In this document: positions 22,704 to 32,900 of the stretch, one piece after another
Numbering within the stretch: position 1 is the first letter of the stretch
Layout of the letters: each line of letters begins with the position of its first letter
NCBI GenBank assembly: GCA_022695795.1
Contig: MU404100.1
Coordinates: forward strand, 124,001 to 188,000
DNA from: Biscogniauxia marginata
Taxonomy: Eukaryota; Ascomycota; Sordariomycetes; Xylariales; Xylariaceae
Length of the DNA: 64,000 nt
Direction of reading: 5' to 3'
Program-made: the position numbers and the translations under genes
Notes under the pieces: generated by a model
Database searches by the model: none
What the model saw: the letters and a program-made list of their open reading frames with translations, nothing else
What the model was told of the DNA's origin: nothing

Positions 22704-22888
22704 TGATGGTTGAATGACTAATTTACAGGGGGATACCCTGGCCCCACGTTGTGTATATAAGGGCCTTGACATCCCGCATCCCCTCAGGTAGATAGTTACC
22801 TCCTTAGACAACCGAATACACCTCGTCTCACCCCATTTGCTTTACTCGTTTAGTTATTTGTTTTTACTTACGTACATACCTACCAACA
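22704..22888 (+). mobile_element. Solo LTR, copy 2, with perfect target-site duplication
   Basis: It has TG...CA ends (TGATGGTTGAATGAC ... ACGTACATACCTACCAACA) and shares both ends with copy 1. The five bases on either side are identical: AACCC at 22699-22703 and at 22889-22893. This marks an independent insertion reduced to one LTR. Of the three copies it has lost the fewest C and G bases. Confidence 0.85.
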
Positions 22889-23170
22889 AACCCATTCCCT
22901 TTGTTATTAATTAGCGGTAAAACAAGGTAGTTACTAACCATTTAAGTTAACTCCACCTTTTAAAAAGGAGTTAAAATATTAAGAACGGCACTTATTATTT
23001 TTAAGTTAAAATATATAGTACATAGACTTTTCTAGGTCCGCGACTTAAAATATAAAATTTTTTTTTAAAAAACAATTAATATTTTAAATTATTAATGTTA
23101 TATTTAAAAAAAGTGGTAAATAAACATTTCTTATTTTAAGTTATTATACATAGTTACTTGCCTAGGTATA

Positions 23171-23502
23171 TAAATAGTATTATAATGACATCGACTTAGT
23201 TATATCTATCACTTTATTTAAACATCGAGTGTCTGCAACTTGAAGGCTACTCAGTTCGTCATTACAATTTCAAGAAAAAGGCTTTTAATAGACCTGAGTG
23301 TAACTTATATGCTATGTAGATACACGTCCTTTAATAATTCGCGTACCAGAGAGACTTCTAGTCTCCAAGAAAAAGCTGTTCAGTCCTTGGCCCTTCAGGA
23401 CGCTTGCCATGTTATCGCCCGACAACAATATCCAAGACCGCTATTAAAGATAAGCAGCCCCATGATACCATGAAACAGCTTTCTATCTTATCTAGCCTCG
23501 GG
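23171..23502. other. Right border of repeat island, no gene seen
   Basis: Composition returns to normal here. An open stretch at 23240-23473 has no motif and is not called. Confidence 0.4.
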
Positions 23503-23838
23503 CTATTCGTATCGTCTTCCTCCGTAGCCGTAAGTCTGGTATTGAAGCTTTTCGATTTCCTTCCGAATTGGTGGTAGTTTCTGCATTTCTTCTCCCAAGA
23601 AAAAAAGGATTTCGTCTTTAGTATATGCCTGTTGACTCTGTAGGTCGATATAAATGCCCTGTTCCGGAGTGAGTCCCAATCTGATTTCCCATTCCTTTAC
23701 TGCATTTTCAGTTGCGTCTAGCAGTTGACGGGCTTCAGCTAGCCTTTGGCGAGCTATGGCTAGCTGTTCTTGAGTTGCCATGTCTAGCTGTCGCTTTACA
23801 TATTCTCTGGCTCGCCCTTGGTTCTCACGGCTAGACAT
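23503..23838 (-). CDS. Hypothetical coiled-coil protein, 111 residues
   Basis: A single exon from ATG (ATGTCTAGCCGT) to stop. The product is charged and rich in Gln, Glu and Arg, with a heptad-like helical core (EQLAIARQRLAEARQLLDAT) followed by a second helix (EEMQKLPPIRKEIEKLQYQ) and a Tyr/Gly tail (YGYGGRRYE). There is no signal peptide or membrane segment. I do not recognise a family. The strongly helical, non-random composition argues for a real protein. It lies just outside the RIP-decayed block, a common setting for lineage-specific genes. Confidence 0.55.
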   Translation of the reverse strand: MSSRENQGRAREYVKRQLDMATQEQLAIARQRLAEARQLLDATENAVKEWEIRLGLTPEQGIYIDLQSQQAYTKDEILFFLGEEMQKLPPIRKEIEKLQYQTYGYGGRRYE

Positions 23839-25831
23839 AATGAAGAATGATGGTTCTAATCTTTAGAGCACGAGGTGGAGCGATGAAGACAATATGAGTT
23901 GTGCTTTTCTTCGGATGTAGTAGATACTGGAGCTAGGGGCGAGGGTATGCTGCACGTATGTGAGGTTATATTCGGGTACCTGGGAGGCACCTATTGTCCT
24001 ACCAAAGTGTCAGTAACTGAGACGCCAGAAGTTATAGGTGTGAGATCGACGGGTAAAATGCAAGCATATGCTGTATAGAAGGGCAGAAAGGCGCGGCATT
24101 TTAACTGGCTGTGGTTACAGTTATCCGCGTGATAACTGTGTTACTATCTAGACACTTACTAATTCTTCGTGGCACAAAGTCTTTTCTGAAGTTTCGGTTA
24201 TGAATCAACCAGAAGATCCTTTTGGTAAAGGCTAATGGTAGTGATTGTTGAGACAAAATGAAAGATAGCAGGAGGTAATAAATGTCATTAGGGCAAGCGG
24301 AGTCAGGGAGGGCGTTAGAAAGTGGTTGTTATATATCGAGTATCAGGAAAGGCTTTCTAAGGAGAAAGGGGGTCAGCTGGCTATATATGGGTTCTGAGAG
24401 GTCATGGTAGACCGGTTCCCTGTTCCTTGTGCAACAAGACTGTTTTTCTCTATCTTTAGAAGCCTTGTGTTATGCCAGTGGAGATGTCCTGGTAGGTATG
24501 AATATCCACAATGCCTTCAGAGTCATAAGGATAGTGGGTTTGCTCCTTGTTTCAAAAGTGACACCACAGGCTATTGTAATCATTGATAAAGGTATTTTGG
24601 CCGGTTACTTTATCAAATGTCCTCATGAGACTTCAGGATGACATCGTTTAACAGCTATGAATAGATACCTAAGCCATTGTGGATCTGAAACAACTACCCG
24701 CCAACAGTTGATTGTAATGTTTATGTATTACCTGACTGTTATCTAAGAGTGAGAGCGTCCTGTAAAAGATTATTTAATTGATCACTGTGGTCTCATGATC
24801 ACATGTTAGGTCACTTGTAAATGTGTCCTGCCCGCCCAGCTAAAATGATTGGTATTTATTAACAAGGTGGCTATGATATTTAGTAGCAGAAATCTCTCTT
24901 CTCACCTTGGTAACGATTCAGAAAGGTGCGGGTCTTCTCATATGGATCATGAGTCTAGTTACTGATAACCGTGATTTAATTTAGGGGATGCTATATGTAC
25001 TTTGTCCTTTCTTTGTCCTTTCTTTGGTCTTTCTTTGTTCTCATCTTAGCTGGACATATCAACCAACTTGTTGCACAGATGGTAAAGAGTGACCGAATGG
25101 CAGATGACCTCGAGCCTTGCGGGATTATGGCGTTTATTTTCACGACTATTCGGAAAATAGTCTCCTTCTCCCAGAGAAATTCTGCCATAACGAACATAAA
25201 TTCTGCAGATTGTCTACCAAATACCTACCTCGGTAGGTAATCCAAATCATGGTGAGAAAGAGAGAATATAATAGGCATTATAACAAGGAAATCGAAGGCT
25301 AATCGACCAAACAATCAAAAGACTAATGACACTCATTGTGCCTCACATTCCGAAGAAGTTTCTATCACAATTCAGTGTTGACGGCGTAACCGGAGAGATT
25401 CCAATTCTACGACCGATGAATCCTGGTCATAAATGGAAATTTGAGGGTATTACGTCCTATTGCCGCTTTAGGGTTGATGCCTGTTATAAGTAAGACTTTA
25501 GCTACTCGGTCGCAAGATATTCTGTCGGCGTCGAATTATCCTATTATGGATATATATTTTACCGGGAGGCTGCTTCTACCTTTACGTGTTGGACATACCA
25601 AGACAAGGGTGTGTTGTCCGGTCTTTCAGTAATCTATTAGTATGGGTCCTCGTAGGTATGACGGTATGTTGTTTTCCCTTCTGAACTATAAACAACGTGA
25701 TTGCAAAAGAGCTCTATTTATTTATACTTAGCGAAGATATGCAAGGGGACACGAAGGAGTGGCCCTAATTCCATGTAAACTGTCTGGTTCATATCTACTA
25801 CAGAGAGCTAACAATCAAGATTGCTTTGTCC
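23839..25831. other. Intergenic, no supported gene
   Basis: About 2 kb. Short open stretches (24404-24586, 24995-25240, 25441-25632) lack motifs and two start at non-ATG codons. A near-perfect palindrome of the TACCTA/TAGGTA motif is at 25222-25239. Repeated CTTTSTCCTTTCTTTG units occur near 25000-25035. Confidence 0.4.
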
Positions 25832-27218
25832 CTAGCTTTTATCTTCAATTTTGACAAGAGAAGTCCTCTTCCTCTCCCGCAAGAAACGACGATGTTTCCT
25901 CCCTCCTATATGTTTGGTCCATTGCTCTTCCGTTGCGAGGCTCATATTGCAAACCTCACAAGTCTTGACCTTGAACGTAGACGGAGCCAACGTACTAGCC
26001 TTCTCGAATGACGTTAGAACCTCCCTCGCAATGTCAGAGACATCGATCGGCTTAATCACTTTACTCCCACCGAGAAACTGTTGGCAAATCTCCGCAGCGG
26101 GTTGAAGGACTTTCGTGGAGAACTCGTGTGTGTTGGTGCTGTCTAGTAGATATAGGAATCCTAAGGCATCATGTTCTCGGAGAGCTGTAATAGATTTGTG
26201 TCGAATCCAGCGTAGCTGGTATTTTGCGTACTGCCTGGTGGAAGCTCTCATCTCTTCTAAGCCAATCTCCCTCAACCGCTCTACTTGTTTCTCAGGATCT
26301 CCCCGAATTTCACTTTCGAGGAACGGCTCCATCTGCTTATGTCCGATAGATTGCCATATTCCCTGGGACCGGTCGATGACTTCTCCCTGTTCGGTTCGCC
26401 GGCGCAGGTCGTTATGGAGGGCTTTGACTTCTTCCATCAGTCCTCTCTGGATCATCTTATCCACTCTCTTGTTAAGTCGTTCCTTTAATACTTCAGGGTC
26501 TGTGTATACCCAAAACAATAATGCCTCCCACGGCCGCCTTACGGAGTTGGCGGCTTGCTTGGCTTGCTTTTGTTCAGCGTATATATCTGATGCTTGTCTC
26601 CCAGTTGTTAGATATATTTCTAGGGATCGCTTTATCTTGCGTCGGTCATCTGGGTGCCAGCGCTCAGCCATTGCTGGGTCAACTTCTCGAAGACGTCTTA
26701 GGATGACACTAGTGGGCTCATTAAGAATCGGGAACTGGGAGACGTTTTCATCCTCTGGGCGATAACTCATATCCTCTGCTTCGATGTCTGAGCATCCGAC
26801 CAGGCTACCTTCGAAAAGGAGTGAATGGATATAGTAGTGGGTGCCTCCTATAACAATGGGGAGTTTTCCTCGACTACGGATTTCCTTAATGAGCTTGTTC
26901 GCCTCTCGCGCGAACAATCCAACAGTCCACGTTGGCTCACGGGGGTCGATGGTCGCTAGCAAATGATGTGGAATACCTCGTTGCTCCTGGGGAGAAATTT
27001 GGTTGGTAATGATGGGAAGGCCCTTATACATTTGCATGGCATCGGCATTGATAATCTCACCATTGAATTTGATAGCCAAGTCTACAGCAAGCTGGGACTA
27101 TGGTGAGTATAGTCTAGATTAATAGATAAGTTACGCTGAGACTTACATCTGACTTTCCTGTCCCAGTAGATCCTACGATTGCCACCAAGGGTTCTTTGGG
27201 AGGATTTAGCGTTGCCAT
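25832..27218 (-). CDS. tRNA dimethylallyltransferase (MOD5/miaA family)
   Basis: Minus-strand exons are 27147-27218 and 25832-27091, giving 443 residues. The 55-nt intron (GTAAGT...CCCAG) joins the P-loop exon to the body in phase 0. The P-loop GSTGTGKS is at residues 16-23, followed by NGEIINADAMQMYKGL, a hallmark of the family, then IVIGGTHYYIHSLLF and the RRKIKRSLEIY helix. The C-terminus carries a matrin-type C2H2 zinc finger (C402, C405, H418, H424: CEVCNMSLATEEQW...GRKH), as in eukaryotic MOD5/TRIT1 and absent from bacterial MiaA. The enzyme transfers dimethylallyl to A37 of tRNAs that read UNN codons, in cytosol and mitochondria. The start is the first in-frame ATG. A mitochondrial form from another start cannot be judged. 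Confidence 0.95.
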
Positions 27219-28401
27219 CTTTCGTGCATGTCCCCTTGAAAAGACTTGTATAATTCTTTTTTTTAGTATGAATGACATCAACTACTCAGTTGAGTCACGT
27301 AAGGAGGTGCCAGCTGTAAACAGAAAATGGGAGTTAAGATATTTAGACCTGGTCATCGTGATTTGATTAGTCCATTTGATAACGAAAATTGACTTGATCT
27401 TTGGGAAGATTGAAAGATAAAATGTTTTCTAGGATTGGAACACAGTGAATGGAAACATTTGGGGCTCTGGAGCTGAAGCCAGGTGAGTCGGGTCCACTGG
27501 GTAGCCCCGGGTTAAACCAACGGAGTTGAGGCTGAGGTGGCTGAGGTGAATTAACCTTAAACAGGATAGCCGCCTCGGCATCGTCCCTATTACATATGTA
27601 CCTAGGTGGGCATCTTAGTACTTTACCCGTCCACCTGGTACCTACACGGGGATGCAGCACAAATAATGTTTTACCCTGCTTTGAATAAAATTTCTAGATC
27701 TTTCGCGTGTACAAACGCATATATTACGTGATTACATGATTCATTTCAGTCTGCAAAACTTACGTAGAGTAAGAAGCTTGTGTTACGACCTTAATGGCTA
27801 CATCTTGTGCCTACCTCTAAAGGGTACTCACTACTAGTAGTAGGTACCTAGTACCTATCAGGTTGCTTTAAACTTAAATGGACCCGCGTTCTTGGAACGG
27901 ATTAACCTAAAGTACTTCGATCTCGGAACAATTACCCCGGCAGGATAATACTATCTACTACCTAGGTAGTAGTGGACGGGCTGTGGACCTACACCTGACT
28001 AAGTAGGTAGGTAACGGGCCGTGCACGGTCCCGTTGGGTCTAAGGTCTTTTTTTTTTCTACGTGGTCAATCCAAGTCGAAGGATTTTAAGGGTCCAAATT
28101 CCCGTCACCATCCCCATCGAATCGAAGGGGGCCCAATAGCCTTGACTTAGTCACGTGCAGCTGGAGTTCGGGCTCCACCCATCGCATTAGGGACACATCT
28201 GTCAATTGGAGCAACAGTTGCCATTTTTTTGACGCCAATTCTGTTCATCTCCATTTCCATCTCCTTTCCTTTCCTCTTCTTTCTATACAAATCGCGCGAC
28301 AACCTCTTCACCATCAGGGGGCCTTTCGTCGCTCATCATCCTTCCCCTTCCTTTCTATCTTCTATTTACCCTATTGCCTGTTTTATGATACGCCATTTAC
28401 A
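27219..28401. promoter_or_regulatory. Divergent promoter region between MOD5-type gene and SEC61
   Basis: About 1.2 kb between divergent genes. It holds a dense group of TACCTA/TAGGTA palindromic motifs (27598-28010) and long pyrimidine-rich stretches (28050-28065, 28255-28285, 28340-28375) just before the SEC61 start, as in highly expressed fungal promoters. The frame at 27367-27660 starts at GTG and is not called. Confidence 0.5.
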
Positions 28402-29981
28402 ATGAGTAGCCGTAAGCATTTCTGCCCCCCTAGCACTGTCTGTGGATTGACAGCTCGCGACGCGGCAATATCACCTGCCATTGTTACTTTAAAATAGCTG
28501 ACTTCTCGGCAGTACGGTTCCTCGATCTCGTGAAGCCCTTCGTGGCATTCCTGCCCGAGGTTCAGCAGCCCGAGACCAAGGTTCCCTTCAACCAAAAGTT
28601 GATGTGGACTGGTCTTACGCTGTTGATCTTCTTGGTCATGAGCCAGATGCCCCTGTACGGCATTGTGTCCTCAGACACTTCCGATCCTTTATATTGGCTG
28701 CGTATGATGATGGCGAGTAATCGTGGTACATTGATGGAATTGGGTATCACACCAATTATCTCGTCTGGCATGGTCTTCCAGCTCCTCGCTGGCACCCACA
28801 TGATCGACGTCAACCTCGACCTCAAGTCCGACCGCGAACTCTACCAGACCGCCCAGAAGCTCTTTGCCTTCATCCTCTCTGCCGGCACTGCAACCGTCTA
28901 CGTGTTTACTGGCCTCTATGGACCCCCGTCTGATCTGGGTGCTGGTATCGTCTTTCTGCTCATCCTCCAGTTGGTTGTTGCTGGCATGATCGTCATTCTC
29001 CTCGACGAGCTCTTGCAGAAGGGATATGGTCTCGGAAGCGGTATTTCTCTCTTCATTGCGACCAACATTTGCGAGTCCATCATGTGGAAGGCTTTCTCTC
29101 CTACCTCGATCAACACTGGCCGTGGCCCTGAGTTTGAGGGAGCTGTCATTGCCCTGTTCCACCTACTGATGACCTGGCCCAACAAGCAGCGAGCCCTCCA
29201 GGAGGCTTTTTACCGACAGAACTTACCCAACATCATGAACCTCCTCGCCACCCTCGTTGTTTTTGCCGCTGTTATCTACCTCCAGGGTTTCCGTGTTGAG
29301 ATCCCCGTCAAGTCTTCTCGCCAACGTGGTGCTCGCGGTTCTTACCCCGTCCGTCTCTTCTACACTTCCAACATGCCTATCATGTTGCAGTCCGCTCTCT
29401 CCTCCAACATCTTCCTTATCAGCCAGATGCTCTACTCGCGTTTCTCTGACAACCTCCTCGTCCGCATGTTCGGCGTCTGGGAGGCTAAGGAAGGCTCTGC
29501 TCAGCTTTCAGCTATCTCTGGTCTCGTCTACTACATGTCCCCACCATTGAACTTCCGCGATGCCCTTCTCGACCCTATCCACACTGCCGTCTACATCGCT
29601 TATATGCTTAGTGCATGCGCCATCTTCTCTAAGACGTGGATCGAGGTTTCTGGTTCTAGCCCCCGCGACGTTGCCAAGCAGCTGAAGGACCAGGGTCTAG
29701 TTATGGCCGGCCATCGTGATCAGAGCATGTACAAAGAGCTGAAGCGCATCATTCCTACTGCTGCCGCTTTTGGCGGTGCTTGCATTGGTGCTCTCTCAGT
29801 TGCCAGTGACCTTATGGGTGCTCTTGGCTCGGGTACTGGTACCCTCCTTGCTGTCACGTAAGTACTTGTGTAACATGAATACAGAACGCCACTAATAAGG
29901 AATAGTATTATCTACGGTTACTTTGAAATCGCTGCGAAGGAAGGTGATCTAGCCGGTATGAAGGGAATGATCATGGGATAA
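28402..29981 (+). CDS. SEC61: Protein transport protein Sec61 subunit alpha
   Basis: Exons are 28402-28411, 28513-29857 and 29906-29981, totalling 1431 nt and 476 residues, the usual Sec61 alpha length. The first exon is only 10 nt and gives MSSL with the second exon, leading into RFLDLVKPF. Diagnostic segments include the N-terminal [24 protein letters not shown] (first membrane helix), the plug region around [43 protein letters not shown] (cytosolic loop that contacts the ribosome), [15 protein letters not shown] and [12 protein letters not shown]. About ten membrane helices are visible. It forms the ER protein-conducting channel with Sec61 beta and gamma subunits. All three splice joints keep phase and conserved residues. 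Confidence 0.97.
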
Positions 29982-32900
29982 GTTTTCTCAATGTCACCCG
30001 AACCTCTATCATCGCTACGACGGCACGATAGTAATGCAGTAGTTTCACATCGTGTGTAATATCAAAGGGGAAAATAAAAAGTTATGGGTTTCCACAGGGA
30101 CGGGGGGAGCTTGGAAATGCATCATCGGCAGTCGGCGGTCATTCCTGCCCTGTAGTCCTACTATGGGAATAAACGGGAGGAGTGTATGTACGTAGGCTAC
30201 ATAAAGGCGTCACATGCTAAATCAAAGACAATGTATAATGCTTCACGCCATTTTCGATTTGATGCTAAGTACATAAGAGCGTCGCTTCTTCCTTAATACT
30301 GCTTACTGTAATGTAAGGGTCAGCGGTGTTCGCATTTCAAATAGGTTGTTCAGAGCTTTAATGGCGATGTGCCAGACATTAATTCTAGATTCAATCTGTT
30401 GATCACAAGATTGGTGTTGGAGATAAATGCAAACCGAGAATGTCAACCTTCAAGTACCACGAATCACTGACAACATGTTCTCTCACTTTACCAGTCCGTC
30501 ACTCTTTAATTTCTCATTCGGCTTGGATAAACCATCTATTCGGGAATGGAACTTCAGTTGAAGCAAGCCTCACAGCGGAGTGGCCAGGAAGCTCCGCCAG
30601 TTCGGGGTTAGTGGTTGGCTCGTCCGGTGGAATTAAACGGTGACATTATTCTAGGAGCAACGTTAGTGAGGAATTTGCGGTTTGATTCGGTCTCGATGAG
30701 CCCGGGAAGGAAGCTGATAGCACACAACTTGTATGCCAGCCCGTTATAGGCCTTGAGAACTGTATATGTAATTCTTAATGTTCTCTCAATTTTCAACCCA
30801 CGAAGTTGGAAGATTTAGGTAGGTAGCTACCTGATATATAAATAAGTAAAGCTGCTGAACCTGAAAACAAGGCGTCGTCTGATTGGCCTCTTAGTCCGGT
30901 GCTCGTCCGCACAATTTCCGCTCTTACATATCGGTCCCACTTTAGCGGTACTGGCACGGGATCAAGTCACCAATCAAAGCAACACCGCGTCCCGTAGATC
31001 ACTGCCAGCACCCAAAGATATTTCATGATTCACGTGTTCGCTGCAGAGCCTCATGTCTAAATTCGAATCGGGCAGCTACAAGCGCTAAGTATGTAAAAAG
31101 GAGAGAATTCATGTTTAGTGAGCACGTAGGTAGAGGCAGCATAAGATAAGTCGGTGCCGCGTGATCAGATCGGCTCAGCTGTGCTGATTACATCCCCTTT
31201 CTCCATAAAAAAAACCCTCGAGCCTATTTACAAGGCTGGGCATGCCGTCTAGGACTCAACACCTCACCTGAACTCGCGAATTCATTTACTAAAGGAGAAA
31301 ACCATGTAACCGATTGCTAAGCTTGCGTGTAAGCGAAACGAGTCTATGACACGCAACATCCCAGGTATGGACGCTGTGCGAAAAGGCGGACTGAACTCAG
31401 GCTTCGCTGCTTCCATCAAAACGAGTCAAGTACGGCTGAATATGGTGCGCCATCTCCAGCTCGTCGGGGGCTGTGGGAGGCCAAGCCCACAACACTGTAT
31501 ATACGCGAACATAGAAGAATGATCCGTTGCTGACGTCTCGTCGAAGCTGGCTAGATCTAATGACAAGGGTCGCTCCAGGCCAAGGTCGACTCCTTCGCAC
31601 ACTAAGTCCTCAAAGTTCTAACCTAGTCGGCCATTAATTTGAAAGATACGCCGAGGTATAGAATTCATAGATAAAGTGATCTAGAACAAGAGCAAGTTCA
31701 TTGTCCGTCAGCCTTGCTGAGCCTTAAACGCCCTCGTTACCGTGGTTTTGGCGTTTAGAGGCGGCCCGCGTACATATTCCGTCACCTCGGAGGTAGACAG
31801 TTCTTTTCTTGGTCGAATGGCTATCAATGAAACCGGGTATTCACTTAGCATCTTGTATCTCTAATTGGCGGGTGCGACTTGCCTTCGGGTCGTGGTGGAA
31901 GAACCCGTCGGCTTGCTTGAAGTGCGGAGGCCTTGCATACCATTAACATACAAATGCTAGGGAACAACTACGAGTTACATACTTCTCGAGTAGGTTGTTG
32001 GCTATCAACTAACAGTCTACAATCCTTCAGTCCAAGTGTACTAGCCAATAAAAGATCCTCCTTGTAAGCTCCGTGGAAAGAGAGGGGGTGCCAGTTCAGA
32101 GGAATGGAGGCGTCCCGGAGTTGTCATTCGGACCAAACGGATCAACGCGGAACTAGTCTAATATACCTGGCGAAGAGGCTTGTCCGCCCGCTGCTTGTAA
32201 GAAGCCGTCCTAGCCCACTATCTTCCCACAGCCCTGGCGTAGCTACTAAGAACAAGGTACTTAGCTGGGATATGGGGTATGCATATCCGTCGATGGGGGG
32301 ATTTAGTTGTGGTGCGGATACAAAGCTGGAGAGACTGCATGCATGGAGCTTGATAGGTGTGATGAAAGCCGCACACATGGTTGGACGTATAGAGATATTG
32401 TCGGGAGCCTCGCAGATAGCCACTCACCAGCAGGAGGCTTGCAGCAATGACGTGATGAGCCAGGGTGGTCGAGAGACAAGGATGCTATTCGAGTGCAAGA
32501 AGGGGCTCTCTATCTATTTACCTCAAGTTCTAATTAAACCTAGTTCTAATTCTTTGCGTAACAACCTCTCCAATACCCATATTGATAGGGTATGACTCGT
32601 CTTGGTATACACAGTTGCATATATTCAGATTGGTATCGTTGTTCAGGAGTAACGCTGCTGTGTCACATGGAACGCTGTCCTTGTGCGTGTGTGTATATCT
32701 CTTCGTGAAACAAGGAGCTATATAGTCCAGTACGTAGACGTGGAGGGGACTTCGGTTTGCTGTTGGAATAGGAAATATACTTTTGAGGAATTACCCCAGT
32801 AACATTATGGTTGATCAATACAAGTTGAAAACACCACCTTCCTTGAAAAGTAACTAAAAGGATATTGTAGTCCTTCTTATAACGGTTATCGACGTACGAT

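Larger units (their letters stand above)
18390..23170. repeat. AT-rich, RIP-decayed repeat island
   Basis: A 4.8 kb block composed mostly of A and T, rich in TA steps and almost free of C and G for long stretches, with no coding potential. Islands of normal composition remain where LTRs (18731-18931, 22704-22888) and other repeat fragments lie. Degraded copies differ from less degraded ones mainly by C-to-T and G-to-A changes, which is the RIP pattern of Pezizomycotina. It probably represents several nested mobile-element insertions that were mutated and likely heterochromatinised. Confidence 0.85.

Noticed and set aside
18390..23170. Centromere or mitochondrial insert as an explanation for the AT-rich block
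   Set aside because: LTR ends, target duplications and transition-decayed repeats explain it better, and no mitochondrial gene is visible.
24995..25240. 81-codon frame with a hydrophobic start that could look like a signal peptide
   Set aside because: The hydrophobic part comes from a CTTTGTCCTTTCTTTG repeat; no conserved motif and a competing frame on the other strand.
25441..25632. 63-codon frame
   Set aside because: Begins at TTG and has no motif or splice support.
32104..32595. 163-codon ATG frame in the gene-poor region
   Set aside because: No domain, no splice partner, mixed composition; overlapping open frames on the other strand suggest chance.
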